Made by a program: the position numbers and the translations under genes. The notes under the pieces are model-generated. The model was not told the DNA's origin. It did not search any database and saw only the letters and a list, made by a program, of their open reading frames with translations. Positions 1 to 7,738 of a stretch of 33,140 bases of DNA are shown here, in pieces. Source of the DNA: Candidatus Woesearchaeota archaeon (GTDB taxonomy: Archaea > Nanobdellota > Nanobdellia > Woesearchaeales > JAHWIC01); NCBI GenBank assembly GCA_019322805.1, contig JAHWIC010000015.1:1-33140 (forward strand), in the 5' to 3' direction. The number at the start of each line of letters is the position of its first letter. Within the stretch, counting starts at the first letter, position 1.

Positions 1-208
1 GGTCAAATCTCGCTACGCTCGATTTGCCCTACCTGCCACCCCGGATGGGGCGTCCCCCGGCCGGTCTGCGCCATTGTTGTTGTGGTCTAAGAAAAAATCC
101 AGCCACTGCGGTCGGCGAGGCGGGGGTTGCCCCCTACGGGGTGCCGAGTAGGGCAAAATCTCGGAGAGATTTTGACCGTCGACCCGCCGTGGGTGGCTGG
201 ATTTTTTT
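1..208. repeat. GC-rich compound palindromic element
   Basis: No protein gene is supported here. The stretch is built of nested inverted repeats. A perfect 15-bp stem joins 92-106 (aaaaaatccagccac) to 193-207, ending in a T-run on the plus strand. Positions 1-11 pair with 166-177, and 21-32 with 148-160, each with one extra base on one side. A small hairpin, aaaatctc-gga-gagatttt, lies at 156-172. The interior is far richer in G+C than the rest of the window. It could be a non-coding RNA with a terminator-like end or a palindromic mobile element cut by the window edge. Elements of similar build lie at 14691-14774 and 17260-17432. Confidence 0.6.
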
Positions 209-254
209 CAAATTAAGAGTAAACTTAATAAACAATAATCCCTAGCCTTGCCTT

Positions 255-1031
255 ATGATAAAACTTGGACCGGCAGGAACATCAGGCTTAGGTTATCCTG
301 ATGGATTAGCTCATTGTAAGGAGTCGGGGTTAGGTGCTTTAGAAGTTGAATTCACGCATGGCGTTCATATGAATAATGCTACTGCTTCTGAGGTTGGGAA
401 GCTTGCTAAACAAGCTAATGTTGATCTTTCTGTTCATGCACCTTATTATATCAATTTATCGTCAGAAGAAAAACCTAAGGTAACTGCTTCTAAAAAAAGG
501 ATTCTTATGAGTGCTGAGCGTGCTCATTATTTAGGTGCTAAGTATGTTGTTTTCCATGCTGGTTATTATGGCAAAAAAGATCCTGAAGATGTTTATCTAA
601 TCATGGTTAAGGAACTTACTGATATGCAGAATACGATAAAGGCAAAAAAATGGAATGTTGTTTTAGCTCCAGAAACAACAGGAAAAGCATCACAGTTTGC
701 TGGTTTGGATGATTTGTTAAAGCTGAGAAAAGAGATTAAGTGCGAGATTTGTGTGGATTTTGCGCATATCATGGCAAGAGAACAAGGGAAAACGACTTAT
801 GACAAAATACTTGACAAGCTGAAGGGAATAAAGCATTTGCATACTCATTTCTCAGGTATAGAGTGGACAGCTAAAGGAGAGAAAAGGCATCTTTTGACGC
901 AAGCCAAAGATATAAAAGAATTGCTTAATTCCCTTATTAAACACAAGGCTGATGCAACAATAATAAACGAAAGCCCGGATCCTTTTGGAGATGCCTTGAA
1001 AACCAAAAAAATACTTGATTCATTGAGGTAA
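255..1031 (+). CDS. nfo: Endonuclease IV (AP endonuclease)
   Basis: Predicted TIM-barrel AP endonuclease of the endonuclease IV family, which cuts DNA 5' of abasic sites in base-excision repair with a metal cluster. At 258 aa it is slightly shorter than E. coli Nfo (about 285). Metal-ligand motifs appear in family order: VHAPYYINL (His61), FHAGYY (His101), APET (Glu140), VDFAH (Asp168, His171), HLHTHF (His196/198), GEKRH (His212) and INESPDP near residue 240. In the sixth motif the usual DRH reads KRH, so one ligand may differ, as in some archaeal members. The next ATG follows 2 nt after the stop, suggesting co-transcription with the unknown gene downstream. Confidence 0.9.
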   Translation: MIKLGPAGTSGLGYPDGLAHCKESGLGALEVEFTHGVHMNNATASEVGKLAKQANVDLSVHAPYYINLSSEEKPKVTASKKRILMSAERAHYLGAKYVVFHAGYYGKKDPEDVYLIMVKELTDMQNTIKAKKWNVVLAPETTGKASQFAGLDDLLKLRKEIKCEICVDFAHIMAREQGKTTYDKILDKLKGIKHLHTHFSGIEWTAKGEKRHLLTQAKDIKELLNSLIKHKADATIINESPDPFGDALKTKKILDSLR

Positions 1032-1033
1032 AT

Positions 1034-1375
1034 ATGTGTGCAGAACATTTAGTTAGGACTTCTAAAAAGATGACTTTCGAAGAGCAGGTTACTGAGTTAG
1101 AGATAGCTGTTCTTGTTGGATATAGCGGTAATATCAGGGTTGGGAGATCAACCCTGCAGGTTGAAGGAATTCAAGATCCTGAACCTGGAGGCCTTCTTTC
1201 CAGGGTTAGCGGTCCTAATGGATACGGGGCAATATTTGCTTTGGTAGACAGGGGTTATTCCTGCCATAACTCTCGGGAAGGGGTGTGGGGGGTATCTCGG
1301 CAGAGAAACCCAATCACTTCTGAACAGCTGTGGCATTATATAATGAGCAGAAGAGATGAAAGAAGTCATCCTTGA
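1034..1375 (+). CDS. Hypothetical protein between nfo and PIN gene
   Basis: A 113-aa protein I do not recognise. The start lies 2 nt after the nfo stop, with gaggt just upstream serving as a tight ribosome-binding site; an internal Met13 (MTFEEQ) is an alternative. The 3' end overlaps the PIN gene by 20 nt, consistent with an nfo-unknown-PIN transcript. There are no membrane segments or metal motifs. The middle is rich in Gly and Arg (GGLLSRVSGPNGYGAIF), and the C-terminal SEQLWHYIMSRRDERS looks helical. A real but lineage-specific gene is likely. Confidence 0.6.
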   Translation: MCAEHLVRTSKKMTFEEQVTELEIAVLVGYSGNIRVGRSTLQVEGIQDPEPGGLLSRVSGPNGYGAIFALVDRGYSCHNSREGVWGVSRQRNPITSEQLWHYIMSRRDERSHP

Positions 1376-1739
1376 TACAAACTTTTTGATGGCAGTAAGC
1401 CAGTTTAAGGTAGATATATTTTCTGAATTAAAGAGGATATGCGATTTTCCTTATGAATTATTTATCATTGACAAAACAATCAATGAATTAGAATCAATAA
1501 TAGAAGAACAAAAAGGAAAACATAAAGCAGCAGCAAAACTTGCATTGGCAATTATTAAGAATAAAAAAATAAAAAAAATAAAAACAAAAGAAGGAACTGT
1601 TGATGAGCTGATTCTTGGGATTGCAGATAAAGATACTGTTGTTGCAACGCAGGATATGGAATTAAAGAGGAAATTAAGGAAAAAAAGGGTTTCTTTGATT
1701 GTTTTGAGGCAGAAAAAGTATTTGGTTTTTATTGACTGA
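1356..1739 (+). CDS. PIN-domain nuclease, Fcf1/VapC9-like
   Basis: A compact 127-aa PIN domain. The first acidic residue is Asp7 in VILDTNFLM. An acidic patch follows in the second helix (INELESIIEE), and later Asp residues lie in GIADKDTVVATQD near residue 100. This arrangement fits the archaeal PIN family related to rRNA-processing Fcf1/Utp24, often encoded just before rpoE in archaea. The RNase role is known for the family; the substrate here is inferred. No antitoxin gene adjoins it and it sits among information-processing genes, favouring a housekeeping function over a toxin. The start overlaps the preceding gene by 20 nt. Confidence 0.8.
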   Translation: MKEVILDTNFLMAVSQFKVDIFSELKRICDFPYELFIIDKTINELESIIEEQKGKHKAAAKLALAIIKNKKIKKIKTKEGTVDELILGIADKDTVVATQDMELKRKLRKKRVSLIVLRQKKYLVFID

Positions 1740-1749
1740 AAATAAACGA

Positions 1750-1800
1750 AAGCTTTAAAAATCCCCTATATTTCTTGTATTCAAATCATTTAAATAGAGG
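1750..1800 (+). promoter_or_regulatory. Probable promoter of rpo7 operon
   Basis: Between the PIN stop and the rpo7 ATG lie two AT-rich TATA-like boxes, agctttaaaaatc near 1750 and catttaaatag near 1787. The first is at a distance that would give a short leader; the second is too close to the ATG for a usual start site. Confidence 0.4.
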
Positions 1801-1808
1801 ACTATAAC

Positions 1809-2438
1809 ATGTTTTATAAAGTTGAACTAAAGGACCATATCAGAGTACCTCCAGATCTATTTGGTTTAGCACTTAATGAAGCTGTGATAAAGAGGATAAG
1901 GGCAAAGTACACAGGCTATATATCACAGGACCTTGGTGTGGTTATTGATGTTTCTGAGGTAGACAGCATAGGAGAAGGGATAATAGTTCCAGGAGACGGA
2001 GCTTCCTACTATGATGTTAAATTCAAGCTTCTTACGTTCAAGCCAGAGCTGCAGGAAGTTGTTATAGGAAAGATAAGGGACATTGCTGACTTTGGGGCAT
2101 TTATGACAATAGGGCCTATAGACGGAATGATTCATATCTCACAGGCAATGGATGACTTTGTTAGCTTCAGCAAAGACAAGACATTGGCTGGAAAGGAATC
2201 AAAGAAAACTTTAAGGGTTAATGATGTCTGCAGAAGCAGGGTAATAGCTGTATCATACAAAGACCCGATGAACCCCAAGATAGGCCTGACAATGAGGCAG
2301 GCTGGCTTGGGAAGGCTTGACTGGATAGAAGCAGAGCAGAAAAAGGAAGAGGGAGCTGAAGAGGGAAAGGAAGAGAAATCAGAGAAAAAAGAGGAAAAGA
2401 AAGGGAAAGAAAAAAAGGCTAAAGAGAAGAAAAAATGA
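1809..2438 (+). CDS. rpoE1: RNA polymerase subunit Rpo7 (RpoE1)
   Basis: Archaeal homologue of eukaryotic Rpb7, which with Rpo4 forms the RNA polymerase stalk that binds nascent RNA. The N-terminal domain starts MFYKVELKDHIRVPPDLFG. An S1 OB-fold follows from about residue 80 (VVIGKIRDIADFGAFM, then DGMIHISQ). The usual protein ends near residue 185; here a tail of about 25 Lys/Glu residues is added. The stop overlaps the next ATG by 4 nt, so rpo7 and the Spt4-type gene are translationally coupled, a conserved archaeal order. Confidence 0.96.
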   Translation: MFYKVELKDHIRVPPDLFGLALNEAVIKRIRAKYTGYISQDLGVVIDVSEVDSIGEGIIVPGDGASYYDVKFKLLTFKPELQEVVIGKIRDIADFGAFMTIGPIDGMIHISQAMDDFVSFSKDKTLAGKESKKTLRVNDVCRSRVIAVSYKDPMNPKIGLTMRQAGLGRLDWIEAEQKKEEGAEEGKEEKSEKKEEKKGKEKKAKEKKK

Positions 2439-2620
2439 AGAAGAAGGTCTGCAAGGAATGCAAGATATTTGTTGAAGGCAATGTATGCCCGGTTTGCAAG
2501 GGCAACCAGTTTTCTAACAATTGGCAAGGCCGTTTACATGTTCTTGACGCAAACAAGTCAGTAATTGCAAAGAAGGTAGGAGTTAAAGTCCACGGCGAGT
2601 ATGCAATCAAGGTAAGGTGA
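2435..2620 (+). CDS. spt4: Spt4-type protein (RpoE2)
   Basis: A 61-aa zinc protein with cysteine pairs CKEC and CPVC near the N-terminus, followed by the characteristic NQFSNNWQGRLHVLD and a C-terminal GEYAIKVR. Spt4 joins Spt5/NusG to keep RNA polymerase processive. Length and motif order match archaeal Spt4. It overlaps rpo7 by 4 nt, and the eS24 start follows 4 nt after its stop, so the genes form one operon. Confidence 0.95.
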   Translation: MKKKVCKECKIFVEGNVCPVCKGNQFSNNWQGRLHVLDANKSVIAKKVGVKVHGEYAIKVR

Positions 2621-2624
2621 AACT

Positions 2625-3023
2625 ATGGATCTTAAGATTATTGAGAAAAAAGAACAACCTATGCTCTCCAGGATAGAGATTACTGGAAGGCTTGAGTTTA
2701 AGGGCGCAACACCTTCTGCTGCAGAGGTTAGAAAGCAGTTATCCTCACAATTAAAGGTTGGCGAAAACCTTATTGTTATTAAGAAGATATCCACTCATTT
2801 TGGCTCTGGAACAGCTGATCTGGTTGCTTACTCTTATCTTAACAAAGAGGACATGGAAAAGATAGAGCCTAAGCCAAAGGAGAAGAAAGGAAAGCCTGGT
2901 GCTGCCAAGGAAGCGCCAAAAGAGGCGCCTAAAGAAGAGAAAAAAGAGGAAAAGGCAGAGGCTCCGAAAGAAGCTCCAAAAGAGGAGAAAAAAGAAGAAA
3001 AACCAGAGGCTCCTAAGAAATAA
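2625..3023 (+). CDS. rps24e: Ribosomal protein eS24
   Basis: Small-subunit ribosomal protein eS24. The core fold covers residues 1-80, with ITGRLEFKGATPSAAEVRKQ and the conserved FGSGTADLVAYSY near residue 60. Residues about 82-132 form an extra tail of repeating Lys, Glu, Ala and Pro (APKEAPKEEKKEE, two and a half copies), not needed for the eS24 fold and probably disordered. Similar tails occur on Rpo7, uL1 and uL10 nearby. It lies between spt4 and rps27ae with 1-4 nt gaps. Confidence 0.95.
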   Translation: MDLKIIEKKEQPMLSRIEITGRLEFKGATPSAAEVRKQLSSQLKVGENLIVIKKISTHFGSGTADLVAYSYLNKEDMEKIEPKPKEKKGKPGAAKEAPKEAPKEEKKEEKAEAPKEAPKEEKKEEKPEAPKK

Positions 3024-3025
3024 AG

Positions 3026-3232
3026 ATGGCAAAGAAAAAAACAAAACCAAAGAGGCCAAGCAAGCGATATTCATTATATCAGGTTTCCGGAGAGAAGGCA
3101 GAGCGCAAAAACAAGTCCTGCCCTAAGTGCGGTTCAGGCATATTCATGGCAAAGCATAATGACAGGTTAGTCTGCGGCAAATGCCATTATACTGAATTTA
3201 TAAAATCTGACAAACCTGCTGAGAAAAAATAA
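3026..3232 (+). CDS. rps27ae: Ribosomal protein eS31 (S27ae)
   Basis: Zinc-ribbon ribosomal protein eS31 of the small subunit, 68 aa. It has a Lys-rich N-terminus, then the ribbon CPKCG...CGKCHYTEF with four cysteines. Archaeal eS31 lacks the ubiquitin fusion seen in eukaryotes, as here. It starts 2 nt after rps24e and closes the plus-strand operon. Its stop lies 1 nt from the end of the convergent coiled-coil gene, so the two transcripts probably overlap at their 3' ends. Confidence 0.95.
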   Translation: MAKKKTKPKRPSKRYSLYQVSGEKAERKNKSCPKCGSGIFMAKHNDRLVCGKCHYTEFIKSDKPAEKK

Positions 3233-3233
3233 C

Positions 3234-4127
3234 CTATTCCTTCGATTCTATACCCTGGAAAATAAGCAGGTCCTCTGTAGTTAATTTTTCTCCTTTCTTA
3301 ATCTTTTCCTGAACCACCTCTTCCTTGCTTTTCAGCATTGACTCAACTTTTTTCCTTTTCTCTTCCCTTGTTTCAAGCTTATGCTTGTCTATCTCGCCCT
3401 TTATCTGGCTGAGTTCTGCAAGTTTTTCCTTCAGCTCTTTGTTGACATCATTGAATTTGACCTTGAACTCTGTGAATTTCATAAAAGCGTCTTCTTCCTT
3501 TTTCTTCAGTTCGTCAAGCTGCTTGACTAACTCAATCATGCTTTCATGTTTTTTCTGGGATTCCCTTGCCCTGTCCTGTATCTTTTGGTGGAGCACTTCT
3601 GCTTTTTTCTTGGATTCCCTTGTTTTTGTGGAAGCTTCGTATAGATCATCGCTTACCTTGTTTACCTCTTTAGACTCATTATACTTCTTCTTCAGCTCCT
3701 TTATCTTCTTCATGACCTTTTTTTCCTTTTCAAACGACATTGCTTCTGTCTCTATGCTCTGCTCCAGCTTATCGATAAGATACTTTAGATTAGAGGGGTC
3801 TTCCTCTATCTTGAGCTTTTTCATCAGGCCTGTTTTCTTGGTCTTAAGCTCATTTATCTCAGAAATATGCTCTTTTGTCTGCTTATTGAGCTTGTCTCTT
3901 TCCTGCTTGTCTTTCTTGACCTGAGCTGTTAAAGAATTACGGGTTTCCTTGAATTCCTTTACCTGTTCCCTTATGTCATTTATCCTGCTTTTGTGCTCTT
4001 CCTTCCTGTTGAACCACTCTTCCCTTTGTTCATCTATCTGGTTTAACCTTTCCTTTAGTACGGATATTTCCTTCTTTTTTCCATCCAGCTTCCTAAATAG
4101 CTCTTTCTTCTGTTCCGGTGTTAGCAT
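3234..4127 (-). CDS. Archaeal coiled-coil protein (COG1340-like)
   Basis: A 297-aa protein that is coiled coil almost throughout, with Lys/Glu heptads from about residue 5 to 265. A short break near residue 108 (EEDPSNLKYLIDKLEQ) may form a hairpin. The C-terminus ends with a short globular motif, KLTTEDLLIFQGIE. This organisation and the TTEDLL end fit the widespread archaeal coiled-coil family COG1340, whose function is not established. It is transcribed in the same direction as rpl12, 58 nt downstream of it, and converges on rps27ae. Confidence 0.75.
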   Translation of the reverse strand: MLTPEQKKELFRKLDGKKKEISVLKERLNQIDEQREEWFNRKEEHKSRINDIREQVKEFKETRNSLTAQVKKDKQERDKLNKQTKEHISEINELKTKKTGLMKKLKIEEDPSNLKYLIDKLEQSIETEAMSFEKEKKVMKKIKELKKKYNESKEVNKVSDDLYEASTKTRESKKKAEVLHQKIQDRARESQKKHESMIELVKQLDELKKKEEDAFMKFTEFKVKFNDVNKELKEKLAELSQIKGEIDKHKLETREEKRKKVESMLKSKEEVVQEKIKKGEKLTTEDLLIFQGIESKE

Positions 4128-4160
4128 ACTTAGTCACGTTCACTATTTGTTGCATTTTAA

Positions 4161-4185
4161 AGTAAAAAAAGATTGGTTAAATAGT
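4161..4185 (-). terminator. T-run terminator after rpl12
   Basis: On the minus strand the rpl12 stop is followed within about 20 nt by a T-rich run (reverse complement of agtaaaaaaaga, 4161-4172). Short U-runs are the usual archaeal terminator signal. The coiled-coil gene starts 35 nt further on. Confidence 0.45.
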
Positions 4186-4506
4186 TTAACCAAATAGAGC
4201 GCCTAGTCCAGCAGCTGCCTGAGCTTCTGATTTCTTCTCTTCTTCTGCTGACTTTTTCTTCTCTTCTTTCTTCTCACCTTCAGCAGCCTTAGCTTCTCCA
4301 GCAGGTGCAGGAGCAGCAGGTGCAGCAGCGACAGCAGCAGTCTCTATTGCTTTCTTTATATCAACGCCTTCTAAGCTAGCAACCAGGGCCTTTACCCTTG
4401 CGTCATCTACCTTGACGCCAGCAGCCTCTAGCACTTTCTTAACAGACGCTTCTTCTACTTTTTGTCCAGCTTTATGCAACAACATAGCTGCATATATGTA
4501 TTCCAT
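4186..4506 (-). CDS. rpl12: Ribosomal protein P1 (archaeal L12)
   Basis: Acidic stalk protein P1, 106 aa. The N-terminal dimerisation and uL10-binding domain is MEYIYAAMLLHKAGQKVEEA onward to about residue 60. An Ala/Pro hinge and a charged Lys/Glu stretch follow, ending in GLGALFG, the C-terminal peptide that recruits translation factors. A strong ribosome-binding site, gaggagg, overlaps the last codons of rpl10, and only 4 nt separate the genes. Several copies of P1 normally sit on one uL10. Confidence 0.96.
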   Translation of the reverse strand: MEYIYAAMLLHKAGQKVEEASVKKVLEAAGVKVDDARVKALVASLEGVDIKKAIETAAVAAAPAAPAPAGEAKAAEGEKKEEKKKSAEEEKKSEAQAAAGLGALFG

Positions 4507-4510
4507 TTTT

Positions 4511-6667
4511 CTACCTCCTCAAAGTACCTTTCTTGACTAGTTTTTTAGCCAGTTCCTCTACATCCTTTGCTTCTTTCTTTTCCTTTTGTTTGGCTAATTC
4601 TTGGATTGAAGGAACATCTTCGCTTGATTTTTGGCTCTCCTTAGCTGTTGAGCCTTGAACATCAGTAATACCTAACTTTGGTGCTTTCTTTCCTTGACCT
4701 TTTCTTAATTCTTCAATTGTAGGAACATGTTCTCTTTTTGGTTGAGGCCTTGGTTCTGGCTTAGGTTGTGGTTTTGGAGCAGCTTCAACTTCTTTTAGCA
4801 GGGATTGTGCAGTTGGTGTTGTGCCTTTAATGTGCTTCTTCATCTGCTCAACCATCTTTGCGGTTTTATCCTCTGTTTTGAGCTCTTTTTCAACCTGTTT
4901 TTCCTCTTTTTCAACTTCTTTTTTAAGTATTTCAGCTGCTTTTTCAATTCGTTCTTTTTCTTCTGGCAGTGCTTTAGCTTCTTCCTTTTTTTCTTCTTTT
5001 TTAATCTCTTTTATTGCTACTTCAGCATCTTTTCTCACTTCTTTTATCTCTTCCTCTTCTTTTGGGAACACAGTGCCCATTATTTCAGGCTTTACTGGCT
5101 TTTCTAATTCTCTCTTTTCTTCCACTTTTTCTGCTATCTTTGCGTCTACTTTTATCTCTTTTTCAACCTGCTTTTCTTCAAGCTCAACCTCTTTCTTAAG
5201 CTCTTTTGCCACCTCCTTGATTTCTTCCTTCTTTTCCGGCTCTTTTTCTTCCACTTTTTTTGCTAACTCATCAATATCCTTCTTTATCTCCTTTGCCTCT
5301 TCCTTTAGCTCTTTTATTACTTCTTCCTTTTTTTCTTCAGTTGGCGGTTCTTCTGGCTTTGGCTCTTCGGGCTTTTCTCCAATTGGAATTTCCTTCTTTT
5401 CCTCTACTGGCGTCTCTTTCTTCTCTTCTAGCTTCTTTGCTATTTGTTCGTCAACTTCAATCTCTTTTTCAACCTGCTTTTCTTCAACATCAACCTCTTT
5501 CTTAAGCTCTTTTGCCACTTCCTTGATCTCTTCCTTCTTTTCCGGCTCTTTTTCTTCCACTTTTTTTGCTAACTCATCAATATCCTTCTTTATCTCCTTT
5601 GCTTCCTCTTTCATCTCTTTAATCACTTCTTCCTTTTTCTCCTCAATTGGTTTTTCTTCCTTCTTCTCTACTGGAGGAGTTTCTTTTTTCTCTTCAATTG
5701 GCATCTCCTTTTTTTCTTCCAAAGGCATCTCTTTCTTTTCTTCAATTTCTGTAGCAGGTTTTACTTCAACAGCTTTTTCTTCTGGCTTTGGAGCTTCAGC
5801 AGGCTTTGCAGCTGTTTCGATATTAGCAGTTGACTTTAAGCCAAGCATGCCTCTTTCAGCCTTTGCCAGTAAATCACCAATTATTTTATCGTCAATAATA
5901 TTCTGTGATAATCCTAATGCCTTTGCTTCTCTGAATGCCTTTGCAAGCAATGGCTCAATAGTATCTTTTGTAGGGTAACCAGTATATATAGCAAGATTGA
6001 ATGCGCCTGATATAGCGCTTCTTAGGTCAGCATTGAACTTCTCTTCATCAATATCAAGGACATCCTTGCCAAATATAACTCCGTTTTCATATGTAGCAGT
6101 AACATTCAATCCAACCTCCATTGGCTGGATGTTGAATCTTAACAGCAGTTCAGCTACCTTTGGCTTTATTACCTCTCCTTCTCTTACAACAACAGAATCC
6201 TCTTTTACTGCTACTTTTCCGCCCTCAACACCACATTTTATTCCTAAAGCACCTAATTCACCGATAATAGGGCCTGGCATGAATGAAGTAGGTCCAGCCG
6301 GTATTGTGATATCTTTAGGTGATGTTTGTCCTGCTTTTGCAGGCGCCTGGCTTTTGCTTTGTTTTAATGTCTTGTATAACTTGAAAGGATTTTCATTTGT
6401 GAATATTAATGCAGGCATTCCTGTAAGGTGAGGCATCAACTGCTCAATGCCTTGTTTCTTTTCCTTTGCCTTTTCAATAGCTATCTTCATGATCCTTCTC
6501 TTTGTCATGAAGATTGTAAGCTTGTCTCTTAGCTGCTCCCTCATCTTTTGCAGCTGTGGAGCTGGCAGGTTTTCCATATCTACTGCTCCAATAATATTGT
6601 GCCTGCTGATTAAATCAACAATCTCCTTTACAATCTTCTTTTTTGCGTCTGAAACGTGAGCCTTCAT
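4511..6667 (-). CDS. rpl10: Ribosomal protein uL10 (P0) with giant charged extension
   Basis: Stalk base protein that binds 23S rRNA and carries P1 dimers. Residues 1 to about 215 form the L10 body, including the archaeal insertion (ITIPAGPTSFMPGPIIGELG). Residues about 215-280 are helices of the kind that bind P1 dimers. The family usually ends near 340 residues, but this protein runs to 718. The extra 430 residues are Lys/Glu/Val-rich and predicted helical, with a duplicated 62-residue unit (about 342-403 and 443-504) and a weaker third copy. The final GLG..FG peptide typical of archaeal P0 is absent; it ends KKLVKKGTLRR, preceded by two PTIEEL/PSIQEL motifs. The start overlaps rpl1 by 4 nt. 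Confidence 0.93.
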   Translation of the reverse strand: MKAHVSDAKKKIVKEIVDLISRHNIIGAVDMENLPAPQLQKMREQLRDKLTIFMTKRRIMKIAIEKAKEKKQGIEQLMPHLTGMPALIFTNENPFKLYKTLKQSKSQAPAKAGQTSPKDITIPAGPTSFMPGPIIGELGALGIKCGVEGGKVAVKEDSVVVREGEVIKPKVAELLLRFNIQPMEVGLNVTATYENGVIFGKDVLDIDEEKFNADLRSAISGAFNLAIYTGYPTKDTIEPLLAKAFREAKALGLSQNIIDDKIIGDLLAKAERGMLGLKSTANIETAAKPAEAPKPEEKAVEVKPATEIEEKKEMPLEEKKEMPIEEKKETPPVEKKEEKPIEEKKEEVIKEMKEEAKEIKKDIDELAKKVEEKEPEKKEEIKEVAKELKKEVDVEEKQVEKEIEVDEQIAKKLEEKKETPVEEKKEIPIGEKPEEPKPEEPPTEEKKEEVIKELKEEAKEIKKDIDELAKKVEEKEPEKKEEIKEVAKELKKEVELEEKQVEKEIKVDAKIAEKVEEKRELEKPVKPEIMGTVFPKEEEEIKEVRKDAEVAIKEIKKEEKKEEAKALPEEKERIEKAAEILKKEVEKEEKQVEKELKTEDKTAKMVEQMKKHIKGTTPTAQSLLKEVEAAPKPQPKPEPRPQPKREHVPTIEELRKGQGKKAPKLGITDVQGSTAKESQKSSEDVPSIQELAKQKEKKEAKDVEELAKKLVKKGTLRR
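5155..5643 (-). repeat. Internal duplication in rpl10 extension
   Basis: Two nearly identical segments of about 185 bp (5155-5340 and 5459-5643) lie about 303 bp apart in the rpl10 extension. They encode matching 62-residue units with EEAKEIKKDIDELAKKVEEK and KEVAKELKKEV. A third, more diverged copy lies around 4860-5050. Recent in-frame tandem duplication explains much of the unusual length. Confidence 0.8.
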
Positions 6668-7464
6668 TTTTCAGCCTCTTCCTTTGGCTTGTCTTTAGGT
6701 TCTGGCTTTGGCTCTTCTTTGGCCTTAGGTGCCTCAGCTGGCTTTTCTTCAGCTTTCGGTGCTTCTGCCTTTGGCTTTGCTTTCTTTTTTCCTTTAGTTT
6801 CTTCTTCTGTTTTTTCTCCTACCTTTACTACAGGACCCATGCTGAGCTTTAGGCAGATGTTCTTCACATTATGCTTGCCCTCTGGTAAATGGTGTATTAC
6901 CTGGTCATAGATGGACATTATGTTATCCATGACTTCCTCATCCTTCATGTCCTCTTTTCCCACTAAACATCTTATAACAGGATCATTGATTGTCCTTAAT
7001 CTTACAGTTTTCTTTAGTTTATCAACCAATGGCTTTAGGTTTGCATTTGGCGGAACAACACAACCTGCTTTAGGGCTTGGCATCTTTCCTTTTGGGCCGA
7101 AGACCCTGCCAAAAGCTGTTGCGATCTTTGGCATGATTGTAGCCTGAGCTATGAAATAATCATAGCTGTTTGCTAATTTCTTTATTGACTTTTTATCCTT
7201 GTATTTCAGAAAATCATCAGCAAGAATTGCTTCATCACAGTTTGATTTAGCGCTTTCACGTAGTTCAGGACCAACCAAAGCGCATACCTTTATCTGCTTT
7301 CCAGTCGGATGGCTTAGCTGCGTATAGAAATCAACCTTATGTTCAGCTTTCTTCAAGTCAATATGCGTTAGATTAATAACTAAATCATAACTCTGCCTGA
7401 AATTCCTTTTAGGAGAATTTGCTTTTACCTTCTCTAATGCCTGTGTTACTTGATTCTTATCCAT
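6664..7464 (-). CDS. rpl1: Ribosomal protein uL1
   Basis: Large-subunit protein uL1 of the mobile L1 stalk; in archaea it also represses its own mRNA. The typical body covers residues 1 to about 215, with the family motif GRVFGPKGKMPSPKAG. An extra tail of about 50 residues rich in Lys, Glu, Pro and Ala follows. The gene begins with a clear aggaggg site 5 nt before the ATG and overlaps rpl10 by 4 nt, giving the archaeal order rpl1-rpl10-rpl12. The usual rpl11 partner is not upstream; the repeat array begins there instead. Confidence 0.96.
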   Translation of the reverse strand: MDKNQVTQALEKVKANSPKRNFRQSYDLVINLTHIDLKKAEHKVDFYTQLSHPTGKQIKVCALVGPELRESAKSNCDEAILADDFLKYKDKKSIKKLANSYDYFIAQATIMPKIATAFGRVFGPKGKMPSPKAGCVVPPNANLKPLVDKLKKTVRLRTINDPVIRCLVGKEDMKDEEVMDNIMSIYDQVIHHLPEGKHNVKNICLKLSMGPVVKVGEKTEEETKGKKKAKPKAEAPKAEEKPAEAPKAKEEPKPEPKDKPKEEAEK

Positions 7465-7527
7465 TCTACCCTCCTACTTTGGAAGTAGTTGACGGGAATA
7501 CTGATACAAAGAGGTGATTAGAGATGG

Positions 7528-7542
7528 TTTATAAATGTTGCG
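7528..7542 (-). promoter_or_regulatory. Probable rpl1 promoter (TATA box)
   Basis: On the minus strand atttataaacc lies about 65 nt before the rpl1 ATG, giving an expected leader of roughly 40 nt with the aggaggg ribosome-binding site. Confidence 0.4.
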
Positions 7543-7550
7543 GAAAAATT

Positions 7551-7692
7551 ATCAATAAAAATAATCATTAGAAAGAATTTAATCAGGGGAAATATTTTCT
7601 TCTTAAATCAATAAAAGAATTCAATAACGAAAACTCATTAGGGGGAATATTTTCTTCTGTTAGAGGTTCTCTTGCAGCTGTTCCCCACCCCC
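7551..7692 (+). repeat. Cassette repeat CR1 (two A units + B)
   Basis: Leftmost copy, upstream of rpl1. Two A units (atcaataaaa...aggggaaatat, 7551-7604, and aatcaataaaag...agggggaatat, 7606-7650) are followed by block B, cttgcagctgttcccca, and the C-run. Blocks C and D are absent. The TATA box of the next gene starts 15 bp beyond it. Confidence 0.8.
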
Positions 7693-7706
7693 TGTGTTAT
7701 AGAAAG

Positions 7707-7715
7707 ATTTATATA
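7707..7715 (+). promoter_or_regulatory. TATA box of MNT fusion gene
   Basis: atttatata ends 23 nt before the ATG at 7739. Transcription would begin almost at the ATG, supporting the shorter start and a leaderless mRNA. Confidence 0.55.
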
Positions 7716-7738
7716 TGGGGAGTATATACTGTATATAC

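Noticed and set aside
24..245. 73-aa reading frame in the GC-rich start of the window
   Set aside because: It runs through nested inverted repeats, has no ribosome-binding site or TATA box, and its composition (Arg, Pro, Cys, Gly) is unlike any neighbour.
2751..3074. Leu/Phe-rich frame antisense to rps24e
   Set aside because: A shadow of the Lys/Glu-rich tail of eS24, with no independent start signals.
4821..5978. 385-aa Ser/Phe-rich frame antisense to rpl10
   Set aside because: It is the mirror of Lys/Glu codons in the rpl10 extension; strong bias creates long open frames on the other strand.
7495..7507. gggaatactgata upstream of rpl1 as another repeat A end
   Set aside because: It matches part of CR13/CR14 but lacks all neighbouring A-block sequence; chance is likely.
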